Notes: generated from the sequence alone by a model not told the origin. A stretch of DNA of 64,000 bases from Bacillus sp. AFS029637 (GCF_002584985.1 NZ_NUPZ01000024.1:35192-99191), one strand, 5' to 3'. Counted from the first letter of the stretch, positions 36,076-46,290 are shown. Numbers and translations: made by a program.

Positions 36076-37119
36076 ATGAAAACATTGTTAGAGGTAAAAG
36101 ATTTACAAGTCTCCTTTGATACACATGCAGGTGAAGTACAAGCAGTGCGCGGAGTTACTTTTGATTTGAAAAAAGGGGAAACATTAGCGATTGTAGGAGA
36201 GTCTGGTTCTGGGAAATCAGTTACTTCTAAAGCGCTAATGGGATTAATCCCGAATCCTCCAGGACGTATTAAAAATGGAGAGATTGTATTTGATGGCCGT
36301 GATTTAACGAAATTAACGGAAAAAGAAATGCAGCAAGTACGCGGTAAAGATATCGCGATGATTTTCCAAGATCCTATGACATCATTAAATCCAACGATGA
36401 CAATTGGGAATCAAATTATGGAAGGTCTTATTAAACACCAAGGGATGAGTAGAGCAGACGCGCGTAAAGTAGCGTTAGAATTAATCGACCTTGTAGGTAT
36501 TCCAAATCCAGAAGCACGTTTAAAACAATATCCTCACCAATTCTCAGGTGGTATGAGACAGCGTGTAGTTATTGCGATGGCGTTAGCTTGTAACCCAAAA
36601 TTATTAATTGCCGATGAGCCGACAACAGCGCTAGACGTTACAATTCAGGCGCAAATTTTAGAGCTTATGAAAGACATTCAGCAAAAGACAGAAGCAGCAA
36701 TCATTTTCATTACGCATGACTTAGGTGTAGTAGCAAATGTTGCGGACCGAGTAGCGGTTATGTATGCTGGTAAAGTTGTTGAAATTGGAACGGTTGATGA
36801 GATTTTCTACAATCCGAAACATCCATACACTTGGGGCTTAATCGCATCTATGCCAAGCTTAGATGGATCAGAGGAAGAATTATACGCAATCCCTGGAACG
36901 CCTCCAGACTTATTAAAACCGCCAAAGGGAGATGCTTTTGCACCACGTAACCCACAGGCGCTGAAAATTGATTTTGAAATGGAACCACCTTTATTTAAAG
37001 TAAGTGATACACACTATGCGGCAACTTGGTTACTTCACGAGCAAGCTCCAGAAGTAAAACCGCCGGCAGTCGTTGAAAAACGCATTCTTCAAATGAAAGC
37101 AGGTGAACAACATGACTAA
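36076..37119 (+). CDS. oppD: Oligopeptide transporter ATPase OppD
   Basis: This ATP-binding subunit has 347 residues, with Walker A GESGSGKS (about 40), signature FSGGMRQR, Walker [13 protein letters not shown] and the OppD/F C-terminal domain with [14 protein letters not shown] 36076 follows GAGGAGGGA. It overlaps oppF by eight bases at its 3' end. Confidence 0.97.
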   Translation: MKTLLEVKDLQVSFDTHAGEVQAVRGVTFDLKKGETLAIVGESGSGKSVTSKALMGLIPNPPGRIKNGEIVFDGRDLTKLTEKEMQQVRGKDIAMIFQDPMTSLNPTMTIGNQIMEGLIKHQGMSRADARKVALELIDLVGIPNPEARLKQYPHQFSGGMRQRVVIAMALACNPKLLIADEPTTALDVTIQAQILELMKDIQQKTEAAIIFITHDLGVVANVADRVAVMYAGKVVEIGTVDEIFYNPKHPYTWGLIASMPSLDGSEEELYAIPGTPPDLLKPPKGDAFAPRNPQALKIDFEMEPPLFKVSDTHYAATWLLHEQAPEVKPPAVVEKRILQMKAGEQHD

Positions 37120-38047
37120 ACAACGTGAGAAATTAATTGAAGTGAAAAATGTACAACAACACTTTGATGTGAGTGGTGGTGTTGTCAAAGCGGTTAATGA
37201 TATTTCATTTGACATTTATCGCGGTGAAACATTTGGACTTGTAGGAGAATCTGGTTGTGGTAAATCAACAACTGGAAGAACGATTATTCGTTTATATGAT
37301 GCAACTGCTGGTGAAGTGTTGTTCGATGGTGAAAATGTACATGGTAAAAAATCACGTGCAGAACTGAAGAAATTCAATCGTAAAATGCAAATGATTTTCC
37401 AAGATCCATATGCATCATTAAACCCTCGTATGACAGTAGGGGACATTATTGCAGAAGGTATTGATATTCACGGACTAGCAAAAAGCAAAAAAGAGCGTAT
37501 GGATCGTGTTCATGAACTGTTAAACACAGTTGGCTTAAATAAAGAACACGCAAACCGTTTCCCGCACGAATTCTCAGGTGGACAACGTCAACGTATCGGT
37601 ATTGCGCGAGCACTTGCTGTAGAACCTGAATTTATCATTGCCGATGAGCCAATCTCAGCACTTGACGTATCGATTCAGGCGCAAGTTGTAAACTTACTGA
37701 AACAGTTACAAAAAGAAAAAGGTTTAACATACTTATTCATTGCCCATGATTTATCAATGGTAAAATACATTAGTGACCGCATCGGCGTAATGTATCGTGG
37801 TCAAATCGTTGAGCTAACAACAAGTGATGAGTTATATGCGAATCCAATTCATCCATATACAAAATCACTATTATCAGCAATTCCGCTTCCAGACCCAGAT
37901 TATGAGCGCAATCGTAAACGTATCGTATACGATCCATCGCAGCATAATTATGGTAGTGAAGCACCAACAATGCGCGAAATTAGCCCAGGACATTTCGTAT
38001 TATGTTCTGAAGCAGAGTATAAGAAATACAAAGAAATCTATCAATAA
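37112..38047 (+). CDS. oppF: Oligopeptide transporter ATPase OppF
   Basis: The second ATPase has 311 residues, with Walker A GESGCGKS, signature FSGGQRQR, Walker B FIIADEPISALD, and the Cys-containing ISPGHFVLC ending of the OppF family. ATG 37112 lies five bases after AGGTGA and inside the end of oppD, so translation is coupled. The operon terminates right after it. Confidence 0.97.
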   Translation: MTKQREKLIEVKNVQQHFDVSGGVVKAVNDISFDIYRGETFGLVGESGCGKSTTGRTIIRLYDATAGEVLFDGENVHGKKSRAELKKFNRKMQMIFQDPYASLNPRMTVGDIIAEGIDIHGLAKSKKERMDRVHELLNTVGLNKEHANRFPHEFSGGQRQRIGIARALAVEPEFIIADEPISALDVSIQAQVVNLLKQLQKEKGLTYLFIAHDLSMVKYISDRIGVMYRGQIVELTTSDELYANPIHPYTKSLLSAIPLPDPDYERNRKRIVYDPSQHNYGSEAPTMREISPGHFVLCSEAEYKKYKEIYQ

Positions 38048-38092
38048 GAAAAAGAGCCACTCTTCTGTTATGGAAGGATGGCTCTTTTTCTA
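38048..38092 (+). terminator. Terminator of opp operon
   Basis: The stem GAAAAAGAGCCA/TGGCTCTTTTTC encloses a 19-base loop. Confidence 0.85.
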
Positions 38093-38155
38093 TTATTTAA
38101 AGAATCTCCAATATAAATTTCATTTGCAAATGAATGTATCTTGATCAAACGAGTG

Positions 38156-39550
38156 TTACTGCGCCTGAACAGAAACACTATCGTCTTGCTCTTCCGGTTT
38201 CACAAGCGCATAACGTTCCCACGTTCTACTTCTCCAGCGGAAGAACATAATAATGGCACGCGTCCATTCATCGATAGCAATCGCTAGCCAAATGCCAACT
38301 AGACCCATGTCTAAATGGAAGACGAAGAAATATCCGAGTGGTAAACTCATTAATACCATAGAGAATACACCGATTAAAACAGGATATTTTGCATCACCAG
38401 CTGCACGAAGTGAGTTAATGATGACGATATTCATTGTGCGTCCTGTTTCCAGTAATACACTTAGTAAAAGAACTGACGCACCTAATGAAATAATGTGCGG
38501 ATTATCTGTAAACAGTCCCATTAATTGTGTGCGGAATGTAATAACGAGAATGACCATACATAAAGTTACGCCAATTGCCCATCTTACACTTTTCCATACA
38601 CGTTCATATGCTTCATCTTTTTCGCCACCACCAACAAGGCGGCCGATAATAATGGCTGTTCCCATGCCAATCGCAATTGCGAATAAGTAAGTGAACATCG
38701 AGATGTTAGTAGCGTATTGTCTAGCTGCTAATGATTCCGTTCCTAAGTATGTTGCATAATATAGGAAGACAATTTGGCAAGCTTGATACATAACTTGTTC
38801 GAATGCAGATGGAATGCCGATTTTCAAAATTTTTCCGATGTATTCTTTTGATAAGGTGAAGTAATATTGTAATTTCACACGGTATTCCATAACGCGGTAT
38901 AGTAACCAGAAGAAAACAATAAGTGCGATAAATCGGCTGACAGCAGAAGAAATGGCGGCCCCTTGAACACCAAGCTCTGGGAAACCGAATTTCCCGAAAA
39001 TGAGTACGTAGTTTCCGGCGATATGAATAATATTCATCCCAAGTGAAACAAACATTGCTTGCTTTGTAAAACCGTGTACGCGGATAATTGCAGCTAATGA
39101 GTTAATAATAGCTTGAAGGAAGATAGCTCCCCCGACGATAGATAAATAGTTTTGCGCATACGTTAATACATCGCCTTGTAAATTCATTGCCATCATCATA
39201 TGTTTTGAAAATAAAAGAAAACCAGCACTTATAATGAGACCGACCACTAAATTTAATGTAACGGCTAATGCTGATATTTTAGATGCTTCCATAAAACGTT
39301 TGGAACCGAGGTATTGAGATACAACGATAGCTGCGCCGTTCCCGATAACTTCTAGTACCAAAATAGCGATATGAAGATATTGATTCGCTGCACCAACCCC
39401 AGATACAGCATCGTCTGATAATGCACTTAACATGAAAGTATCAGCGATCCCCATCAACATAAAAAGAAAAACTTCTAGAAAAATAGGCCATGTTAATAAG
39501 AATAAACTCAATTTCTCTGCCGGCCTGTTTTTTGAGTGAGTTGCTGTCAT
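38156..39550 (-). CDS. MATE family efflux transporter
   Basis: This multidrug/toxin exporter of the MATE fold has 464 residues and twelve hydrophobic helices in two related halves. The first half begins LFLLTWPIFLEVFLFMLMG and the second contains LKIGIPSAFEQVMYQ. It exchanges cations for drugs across the membrane; the substrate cannot be told from sequence. ATG 39550 is chosen because GAGGGG lies upstream, giving MTATHSKN; an earlier start at 39601 is less likely. It is inserted between the opp operon and a second oppA on the opposite strand. Confidence 0.9.
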   Translation of the reverse strand: MTATHSKNRPAEKLSLFLLTWPIFLEVFLFMLMGIADTFMLSALSDDAVSGVGAANQYLHIAILVLEVIGNGAAIVVSQYLGSKRFMEASKISALAVTLNLVVGLIISAGFLLFSKHMMMAMNLQGDVLTYAQNYLSIVGGAIFLQAIINSLAAIIRVHGFTKQAMFVSLGMNIIHIAGNYVLIFGKFGFPELGVQGAAISSAVSRFIALIVFFWLLYRVMEYRVKLQYYFTLSKEYIGKILKIGIPSAFEQVMYQACQIVFLYYATYLGTESLAARQYATNISMFTYLFAIAIGMGTAIIIGRLVGGGEKDEAYERVWKSVRWAIGVTLCMVILVITFRTQLMGLFTDNPHIISLGASVLLLSVLLETGRTMNIVIINSLRAAGDAKYPVLIGVFSMVLMSLPLGYFFVFHLDMGLVGIWLAIAIDEWTRAIIMFFRWRSRTWERYALVKPEEQDDSVSVQAQ

Positions 39551-39601
39551 GTCCGTCCCCTCTTTACCGATATCTATTTTTAGCAAAGTGTATCGTAACA
39601 T

Positions 39602-39954
39602 ACTTTCTTATCCTTTGCACTCAATTTAACCTACATATTTTTAATATGAAAGGAGCGCTATTTTATGTTAAAAAGAGAAGGATAATTATACGGAAAATAT
39701 AATGAGATATAAATTTCATTTTTCTCTGATAATTAAGAAAAATATAAAAATAATAATTTTCGGCACTTTAGTATGGATAAACGGTAATATGAAACGTTTA
39801 CAAAGAGTTATTTTTTTAACAGAAAATTTTAATAAAATAGAAATATAAATATACAAAAAATATATTTGTGTGTATAATATGAATTATTAGAACATATATA
39901 TATTTCTTTCTGTTTGAAAATGAAAGGGCTAACATTTTTTGGAGGGGTGGAAGT
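39602..39954. other. Intergenic region before second oppA
   Basis: This 353-base AT-rich gap holds a TATAAT at 39872-39877 as the likely -10 of the downstream gene. A weak CodY-like box TTTTAACAGAAAATT (39814-39828) matches 11 of 15 positions. An RBS-led frame of only six codons (MLKREG) starts at about 39664. No other feature is seen. Confidence 0.5.
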
Positions 39955-41601
39955 ATGAAAAAAAAGATACCAGTTTTTGTAGCATCAACAGTAGCAATGA
40001 GCATGATTTTAGGGGCATGTAGTTATGACAAGGAAGAGCCGCAAGCGAACGCAAAAGGGGATAGCGGGAAGAGCGGTACAAAGCAGGTTATCAACTTAAT
40101 TGAAACACAAGAAATTCCAACGATGGATCCAGCTTTATCAGCTGATGCGGTTTCTTCGAAAGTAATGAACAATACAATGGAAGGTTTATATCGTCTTGGA
40201 AAAGATGATAAGCTAGTTCCAGGTGTAGCGAAAGAATTCCAAAAATCAGAAGATGGTAAAAAGTATACATTTAAATTACGTGAAGATGCAAAATGGTCAA
40301 ATGGTGACCCTGTAACAGCGAAAGATTTCGTATATGCATGGCAAAGAGCGATTAATCCAGATACAGCTGCAAAATCAGCGTACATTATGTATGATATAAA
40401 AAATGCAGAAAAAATTAATAAAAGAGAGATGAGTCCAGATCAATTAGGCGTAAAAGCAATTGATGATCATACATTAGAAGTAGAATTGGATAATTCTATT
40501 CCATATCTTGTTGATCTAATGGTCTATCCAATCTTCTATCCTATGAATGAAAAGTTTGTGAAAGAGCAAGGTACGAAGTTTGGTTTAGAAGCAAACACAA
40601 CACTTTATAATGGTCCATTTACATTAAGTGATTGGCAGCATGAACGTAGCTTCAAGATGACAAAGAGCCCATCATATTGGGACAATAAAGAAGTGAAGCT
40701 TGACGAAGTAAACTTTAATATTGTAAAAGATACGTCTACGCCAATTAATTTATATGAAACAAACGCAGTCGATCGAGCGACGTTATTAGCAGAGTTCATC
40801 GATAAATATAAAGGGAAACCAGATTTTAAAACGGTAGAAGATACTTCTGTATTCTTCCTTCGCTTAAATCAAAAAGACCCAGCTTTAGCAAATAAAAATA
40901 TTCGTAAAGCAATTTCTCTTGGTTTTGACCGTAAACCATTCGTTGATACGTTATTAAATAATGGTTCTAAGCCAGCGACGGGATTAATTCCAGATAACTT
41001 TATTAAAGGGCCAGATAACAAAGATTTCCGTGCTGAAAATGGAGATATTGTAACACCAAATGTAAAAGAAGCGAAAAAGTATTGGGAAGCTGGTAAAAAA
41101 GAGCTTGGTAAAAATGAAATTGAATTAGAGTTATTAAATGAAGACGTTGAATTATCGAAGAAAACTGGTGAATATTTAAAAGGTGAGTTAGAAAAGAATT
41201 TACCAGGCTTAACAGTGAAAATTAAACAACAGCCATTCGCGCAAAAACTAAAATTAGAAGATGCGGGTGACTATGTAATGTCATTCTCTGGATGGAGTGC
41301 AGACTTCCCAGATCCAGTTACATATCTTGATATGTTCGTAACTGACGGAGCGCAGAATAAAATGGGTTATTCTAATCCGAAGTACGATGAGATTATTATG
41401 AAAGCGAAGAAAGATGGAAGCGACGTAAATGCTCGCTGGAAGAACTTATTAGAAGCGGAAAAAATGTTACTTGATGACGCTGCGATTGTTCCAGTATATC
41501 AACGTGGTAGAGCATACTTACAAAGAGAAACAATTAAAGATATGTACAATCATAAATATGGTGGCGAAGTAAGCTTCAAATGGGCATCAGTAGAGAAATA
41601 A
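39955..41601 (+). CDS. Second oligopeptide-binding lipoprotein OppA
   Basis: This orphan SBP family 5 receptor of 548 residues is a clear paralogue of the operon OppA. It has the same lipobox position (GAC, Cys22) and shares NTMEGLYRLG and WSNGDPVTAKDFVYAW. No permease or ATPase genes follow, so it probably feeds the same OppBCDF complex with different peptides. ATG 39955 follows GGAGGGG. A strong terminator ends it. Confidence 0.93.
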   Translation: MKKKIPVFVASTVAMSMILGACSYDKEEPQANAKGDSGKSGTKQVINLIETQEIPTMDPALSADAVSSKVMNNTMEGLYRLGKDDKLVPGVAKEFQKSEDGKKYTFKLREDAKWSNGDPVTAKDFVYAWQRAINPDTAAKSAYIMYDIKNAEKINKREMSPDQLGVKAIDDHTLEVELDNSIPYLVDLMVYPIFYPMNEKFVKEQGTKFGLEANTTLYNGPFTLSDWQHERSFKMTKSPSYWDNKEVKLDEVNFNIVKDTSTPINLYETNAVDRATLLAEFIDKYKGKPDFKTVEDTSVFFLRLNQKDPALANKNIRKAISLGFDRKPFVDTLLNNGSKPATGLIPDNFIKGPDNKDFRAENGDIVTPNVKEAKKYWEAGKKELGKNEIELELLNEDVELSKKTGEYLKGELEKNLPGLTVKIKQQPFAQKLKLEDAGDYVMSFSGWSADFPDPVTYLDMFVTDGAQNKMGYSNPKYDEIIMKAKKDGSDVNARWKNLLEAEKMLLDDAAIVPVYQRGRAYLQRETIKDMYNHKYGGEVSFKWASVEK

Positions 41602-41630
41602 AAAAAGCAGGTGATTACCTGCTTTTTTTT
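41600..41630 (+). terminator. Terminator after second oppA
   Basis: AAGCAGGT-GATT-ACCTGCTT is flanked by A and T runs and could also serve the convergent small gene. Confidence 0.92.
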
Positions 41631-41832
41631 AATACGTACGTTTTTTATAAATACCTTTTCCACCAACTTGGTTCCAGCCGGATTGTACATCCAAACTTTT
41701 GTTAACAAACTTCATTTTTTCTTTTCCGCCAAAGAGTTTTTCTCCGATGCCATTTGTAATGACGCCAATCAATGCTGTGATTCCGATGATGAGGGCAGCG
41801 ACAATGGCAAAATCAATAAAAAAAGCAATCAT
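41629..41832 (-). CDS. Small single-helix membrane protein
   Basis: The 67 residues comprise one long hydrophobic N-terminal helix (FFIDFAIVAALIIGITALIG, about 4-23) and a basic Gly-rich tail ending GKGIYKKRTY. ATG 41832 follows AGGGGGAA. It is convergent with the second oppA. No family is recognised. Confidence 0.65.
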   Translation of the reverse strand: MIAFFIDFAIVAALIIGITALIGVITNGIGEKLFGGKEKMKFVNKSLDVQSGWNQVGGKGIYKKRTY

Positions 41833-42424
41833 TTGTAAATTCCCCCTTTGCCTGTCTGTATTTTTATTGTATGAGATAAAAGAAAAAAAAGAAAGAAATG
41901 TCAGAAAAATATTCGGAGTGTTTTAGAAATCATATAGACAGGGGGAGGAATATTTGTTAAAATGAGAACAAATGTTCCTTTTGTTTTTACCTGTATGGTC
42001 TTACATTTCTTAATTGAATTATCAGGAAAAAGTAAGAAAACGTTCTCTTTTTCATAGGAAAGATTATGGGGGAATAACTATATATCATGTGAGAAATCTA
42101 TGAAAAGCGAGTGCTAAAAGGGTTGAATGTCGTTGTTAAAGGACAGTTTAAGTGAGCGTCATCATGTTACATAGCAGTGAAATACACGGAAGAGTTTTCT
42201 CAACTAACAGGAAATTTACTGTATATTTCTTGCAAAATCTATTGTATAATGATTATAGAAGTTACTTATTAAAAGTAATTGTTGTGTATTAAAAGTTGTT
42301 GCTTACATGAAATGCGATTTTTGCACTTTTCAATAAGACAAGTTATCGCGAAAAATTGCTGAAATTAGAAATTTAAACTGTAATTAGTACAGAATTTGTA
42401 CTCTTTAAGGAGAGTGAGCTTTGT
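41833..42424. other. Long regulatory gap before spx
   Basis: There is no supported gene in this 592-base gap. It contains several possible promoters, which fits the multi-promoter control of spx, and the PerR-like box listed separately. The yjbC acetyltransferase gene that precedes spx in B. subtilis is not present here. Confidence 0.6.
42244..42258. promoter_or_regulatory. PerR-like box in spx promoter
   Basis: GTATAATGATTATAG matches 13 of 15 positions of TTATAATNATTATAA. It lies about 170 bases before spx and just after TTGCAA (42230-42235), a possible -35. PerR is known to act on one spx promoter in B. subtilis. Confidence 0.65.
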
Positions 42425-42820
42425 ATGGTAACATTATATAGTTCTCCAAGCTGTACGTCTTGTAGAAAGGCGAAATTATGGCTAGAGGAAAATCATATTC
42501 CTTATACAGAACGTAATATTTTCTCAGATCCATTAACGATTGAGGAAATTAAAGAGATTTTACGTATGACAGAAAGCGGAACGGATGAGATTATTTCTAC
42601 TCGTTCGAAAGTTTTCCAAGAATTAAATGTAAACTTAGAGTCTTTACCACTTCAAGATTTATATAAGATGATTCGTGACTATCCGGGGATTTTACGTCGT
42701 CCAATTATGATTGACGAAAAACGCCTTCAAGTAGGTTACAACGAAGACGAAATCCGCCGTTTCTTACCACGTACAGTAAGAACGTTCCAATTACGTGAAG
42801 CGCAGCGTCTTGTAAATTAA
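42425..42820 (+). CDS. spx: Thiol-stress regulator Spx
   Basis: Spx binds the alpha subunit of RNA polymerase and redirects transcription during disulphide stress. The 131-residue ArsC-like protein has the redox switch CTSC at residues 10-13, a Gly at the RNAP-contact turn (RMTESGTDE), and the conserved ending [16 protein letters not shown] 42425 follows AAGGAGAG. Its proteolysis adaptor SpxH is encoded 7 kb downstream. The neighbour on the other strand is the TerC-like gene. Confidence 0.96.
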   Translation: MVTLYSSPSCTSCRKAKLWLEENHIPYTERNIFSDPLTIEEIKEILRMTESGTDEIISTRSKVFQELNVNLESLPLQDLYKMIRDYPGILRRPIMIDEKRLQVGYNEDEIRRFLPRTVRTFQLREAQRLVN

Positions 42821-42833
42821 TTATAATAATATG

Positions 42834-42871
42834 AAAACCTTCTACCTATTATATAGTAGAAGGTTTTTTTT
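42834..42871. terminator. Terminator spx/terC
   Basis: The stem AAAACCTTCTAC/GTAGAAGGTTTT lies between convergent spx and the TerC-like gene. Confidence 0.9.
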
Positions 42872-43544
42872 AATGTTTCACATTCCGTAATCGAACTTGT
42901 TGAACGATAATACCGATGCATAGAACAGTGAAAATGAATAAGTAAGGAATGCTTGTGGTGAAACTTGGGTTTTTATGAAAAAAAGTTGCAAGTCTATCTT
43001 CGTGTGTAACCATTTTTCCTGCTGTATAGGAAAGAATTGCTGCGCCGCAATAGATGAGGAATGGAAAGCGTTCCATAAGTATTAAAATAAGTTTGCTGCC
43101 CCAAATAATAATCGGTATAGAAATGAGCAAGCCGATTATGACGAGTAAAAATCTCCCGTGAGCTGCACCTGCAATGGCGATAACATTATCAAACCCCATA
43201 ACGAGATCCGCGAATACAATTGTACGCACAGCTTGGAATAAAGTTGTTTTTCCTTGAATAGAAGAAAGGTCGTTATTATTATCAGTTAATAAATTGACTG
43301 CAATTAATGTAAGTAAAATCCCACCAATAAGCTGTAGAAATGGGATATCGAGTAAGTAGACAGCTAGTATGGTAAGGAGAATTCGTAGTACAATTGCTAA
43401 AATAGTACCGATCAAAATGGCTTTATTTCGTTTCGGTTCAGGTAAATTTCGGCTAGCTAATGCGATGACAATTGCGTTATCACCACCTAATACAACATCG
43501 ATACCGACAATCATTAGTACAGATGTTAAAAACTCTAAGTCCAT
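42870..43544 (-). CDS. TerC family membrane protein (YjbE-like)
   Basis: The 224-residue protein has seven membrane helices and the TerC signature VLGGDNAIVIALASRNL near residue 20, with matching acidic residues in ADLVMGFDNVIAIAG. TerC proteins export manganese or act in metal loading of secreted enzymes. The location next to spx matches yjbE. ATG 43544 follows GGAGG. No manganese (yybP-ykoY) riboswitch was seen upstream. Confidence 0.9.
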   Translation of the reverse strand: MDLEFLTSVLMIVGIDVVLGGDNAIVIALASRNLPEPKRNKAILIGTILAIVLRILLTILAVYLLDIPFLQLIGGILLTLIAVNLLTDNNNDLSSIQGKTTLFQAVRTIVFADLVMGFDNVIAIAGAAHGRFLLVIIGLLISIPIIIWGSKLILILMERFPFLIYCGAAILSYTAGKMVTHEDRLATFFHKNPSFTTSIPYLFIFTVLCIGIIVQQVRLRNVKH

Positions 43545-43901
43545 TCGTCTGCCTCCATTTATGATGTTTTAATAAGCGAACCTTATGTATGTGATGAAGA
43601 AAGTTTCCTGTATCTTGGGGACTAAAAAATCTTCGGTAATAGAAGTTTCACCTTATTACAGTGTACGGGGGAATGTGGAAATGTATGTCCAAATTTTTTG
43701 TGAGTAAGAAATCGCTATAATGATATATTCGTGTAGACAATCAAATGAAGATAGGCATATAACTATTTTTGTAAAATAAATCGATTTTATTTCCATTCTG
43801 GAGAATCTTATCATAAAATGAGAGTACAAGAATCTATTGATTTGTCATATGAGTGGGGAATCCCTTCATAACAATTCTAAGCAGGAAGGGAGAGTTGTAT
43901 T
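43545..43901. other. Intergenic region terC/mecA
   Basis: This is a 357-base divergent gap. A TATAAT at 43716-43721 may be part of a mecA promoter, though no good -35 is paired with it. Nothing else was found. Confidence 0.4.
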
Positions 43902-44585
43902 TTGGAAATTGAAAGAATTAATGATCATACGATGAAATTTTTTATTACGTACGTTGATATAGAGGACAGAGGGTTTAACCGTGAAGAAATTTGGTATGAC
44001 CGCGAACGAAGTGAAGAGCTCTTTTGGGAGATGATGGACGAAGCTCGTGATCATGACGATTTCTTTATTGATGGACCGCTATGGATTCAAGTGCAAGCAG
44101 TCGATAAAGGGATTGAAGTACTTGTAACGAAAGCAGAACTGTCAAAGGATGGGCAAAAGCTGGAGCTACCAATAGGTGTAGACAAAATTATAGACATTCC
44201 TCTTGATGAAGGAATCGAATCATTATTCCAGCAAGAATTAGTGGAAGAGGTAGAGGAACAAATAGGAACAACCTTTAATGAAGATGGTACGTTTGGCTTT
44301 TTAATTAAGTTTAATGATTTTGAAGATGTTATTTCATTAAGCCACCGTCTTATTTTTGAGGATATAAAAGATGAGCTGTATTCATTTGAGGACCGCTATT
44401 ATGTATATGTGGAATTCGATGAAGTGCTACATGATGAAGAGGAAATTGATCGTATTTTAAGTGTTATTTTAGAATATGGAGAAGAATCTACTTTAACAAT
44501 TCATCGTGTAGGTGAGTATGGGAAACAAATTGTGAAAGAGCATGCGCTTGAAACAATTCGCAATAATTTTCCTGCTAAAACGTAG
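43902..44585 (+). CDS. mecA: Adaptor protein MecA
   Basis: MecA binds substrates such as ComK and delivers them to ClpCP for degradation. It also promotes ClpC hexamer assembly. The 227 residues have an N-terminal substrate-binding domain (MEIERINDHTMKFFITYVD), an acidic linker and the C-terminal ClpC-binding domain with the EDRYYVYVEFDE stretch. The TTG start at 43902 follows AAGGGAGAG. A terminator follows. Confidence 0.95.
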   Translation: MEIERINDHTMKFFITYVDIEDRGFNREEIWYDRERSEELFWEMMDEARDHDDFFIDGPLWIQVQAVDKGIEVLVTKAELSKDGQKLELPIGVDKIIDIPLDEGIESLFQQELVEEVEEQIGTTFNEDGTFGFLIKFNDFEDVISLSHRLIFEDIKDELYSFEDRYYVYVEFDEVLHDEEEIDRILSVILEYGEESTLTIHRVGEYGKQIVKEHALETIRNNFPAKT

Positions 44586-44616
44586 GCCGATTTCTGTAGT
44601 ATGAAATCGGCTTTTT
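44584..44616 (+). terminator. Terminator after mecA
   Basis: The stem GCCGATTTC/GAAATCGGC is followed by five T residues. Confidence 0.9.
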
Positions 44617-44657
44617 ATATGAAGAATAGGAAAGCTTTCTTAGTTAGGAGGTAAGAG

Positions 44658-46202
44658 ATGAAAAATACGTTAAAGCTAATTTTCTTTATTCTACTATTGT
44701 TCGCATTATTTGTTTCGTTACGTATGTTTATTGATGTAGCATTTTATTCGGATGTGATTGGGATACAAGATGTTTCGATTTTAGGTATTATTAGTATTTT
44801 ATTTACGGTATCTGCATTTTTAATTGGCTGCGTTATTTTTTTAGAAAATCGCCATCCATCTAAAACACTTACATGGCTAATTGTACTAGGTATTTTTCCG
44901 GTATTTGGCTTCTTTGCTTATTTATTATTCGGACAGAACTTTCGGAGAAAAAGAATGTTCCAAAAGAAGGCGTTACTCGATGAACAGGCGTTTTTACAAT
45001 ATAAGGGACATGAAGATTATGAAGAGCGGATTTTGCGTGATCATAAGCATCAGGAGTTGTTATTTCGTTTAGCAGATCGATTAGGTGCTTTAAATATTTC
45101 ATTCCAAACTGAAACGAGAACATTAACAAATGGAGATGAAACGTTTCAGGCTATTTTGGACGGATTGAAACGAGCAAAACATCATATTCATATGGAATAT
45201 TACATTGTACGTGATGATAAGCTAGGGACAGAAATTAAAGATATTTTAATACAAAAATCAAAAGAAGGCGTTGTCGTTCGTTTTTTATATGACGCAGTTG
45301 GAAGTTTTAAATTATCAAATTCGTATATCGAAGAATTAAACGATGCAGGTGTAGAAATGATTCCGTTCTTTCCTGTGCGTTTTCCGATTTTAAACGATAA
45401 AATTAATTATCGAAACCACAGAAAAATCGTTATTATTGATGGAAATGAAGGGTTTGTAGGTGGACTAAATATTGGTGATGAATATTTAGGAAAGGATAAA
45501 TATTTCGGCTTTTGGCGAGATACGCATTTATATTTACGTGGTGAAGCTGTTCAAAGTTTGCAACTTATTTTCCTTCAAGATTGGTTTTATATGACTGGTG
45601 AGGCCGTACTAGCACCTGAATATTTACAAGCAAAAGCAGTAGAAGGGGGAAATTGGGGAGGAGTACAACTCGTTGCAGGTGGACCAGATAATAAATGGGA
45701 AACGATTAAACATTTGTATTTTGCAATGATTGCTTCTGCTCGGAAATCCATTTGGATTGCAACGCCGTATTTCATTCCAGATGATGATATTTTATCAGCA
45801 CTAAAGGTAGCGGCACTTGCTGGTATCGATGTTCGTTTACTCATGCCGAGTAAACCTGATAAGCGCACTGTCTTTTACGCATCAAGATCGTACTTCCCAG
45901 AGCTTTTAGATGCAGGAGCAAAGATATATGAATATGAAAAAGGTTTTCTTCATAGTAAAGTTGTCATCGTCGATTCTGATTTGGCTTCGATTGGGACAGC
46001 AAATATGGATATGAGAAGTTTTCATTTGAATTTTGAAGTAAATGCCTTTTTATATGATACAGACAGCATTCGAAAACTCGTTCAAGACTTTAAAGAAGAT
46101 CTAGAAGAATCAAGTGAAATTCATGTCGATCGTTTTCATAAAAGACGTCTCCATAGACGAATTGTGGAATCGGCGTATCGGCTATTATCACCGTTGTTAT
46201 AG
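44658..46202 (+). CDS. cls: Cardiolipin synthase
   Basis: This phospholipase-D-type enzyme condenses two phosphatidylglycerols to cardiolipin in the membrane. The 514-residue protein has two N-terminal membrane helices (about 5-27 and 38-60). Its two HKD motifs are HRKIVIIDGNEGFVGG (about 254) and HSKVVIVDSDLASIGT (about 431). ATG 44658 follows TTAGGAGG. It is a single gene with its own terminator. Confidence 0.95.
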   Translation: MKNTLKLIFFILLLFALFVSLRMFIDVAFYSDVIGIQDVSILGIISILFTVSAFLIGCVIFLENRHPSKTLTWLIVLGIFPVFGFFAYLLFGQNFRRKRMFQKKALLDEQAFLQYKGHEDYEERILRDHKHQELLFRLADRLGALNISFQTETRTLTNGDETFQAILDGLKRAKHHIHMEYYIVRDDKLGTEIKDILIQKSKEGVVVRFLYDAVGSFKLSNSYIEELNDAGVEMIPFFPVRFPILNDKINYRNHRKIVIIDGNEGFVGGLNIGDEYLGKDKYFGFWRDTHLYLRGEAVQSLQLIFLQDWFYMTGEAVLAPEYLQAKAVEGGNWGGVQLVAGGPDNKWETIKHLYFAMIASARKSIWIATPYFIPDDDILSALKVAALAGIDVRLLMPSKPDKRTVFYASRSYFPELLDAGAKIYEYEKGFLHSKVVIVDSDLASIGTANMDMRSFHLNFEVNAFLYDTDSIRKLVQDFKEDLEESSEIHVDRFHKRRLHRRIVESAYRLLSPLL

Positions 46203-46236
46203 AAAGAGATGTCCGAAATTAGGACATCTCTTTTTT
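46203..46236 (+). terminator. Terminator after cls
   Basis: The stem AAGAGATGTCC/GGACATCTCTT is followed by a T-run. Confidence 0.9.
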
Positions 46237-46290
46237 AAAGGAATTTGTAACAAATTGTAGAATATAAGGAGCAGAAAGGGTGTGATTCTC

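Noticed and set aside
42164-42289. Short plus-strand frame upstream of spx as a gene or yjbC remnant
   Set aside because: It has no binding site and no resemblance to YjbC that I can see, and it overlaps the spx promoter region.
43545-43901. Manganese (yybP-ykoY) riboswitch before the TerC-like gene
   Set aside because: TerC genes often carry this element, but its GGGGAGUAG-type conserved loops were not found.
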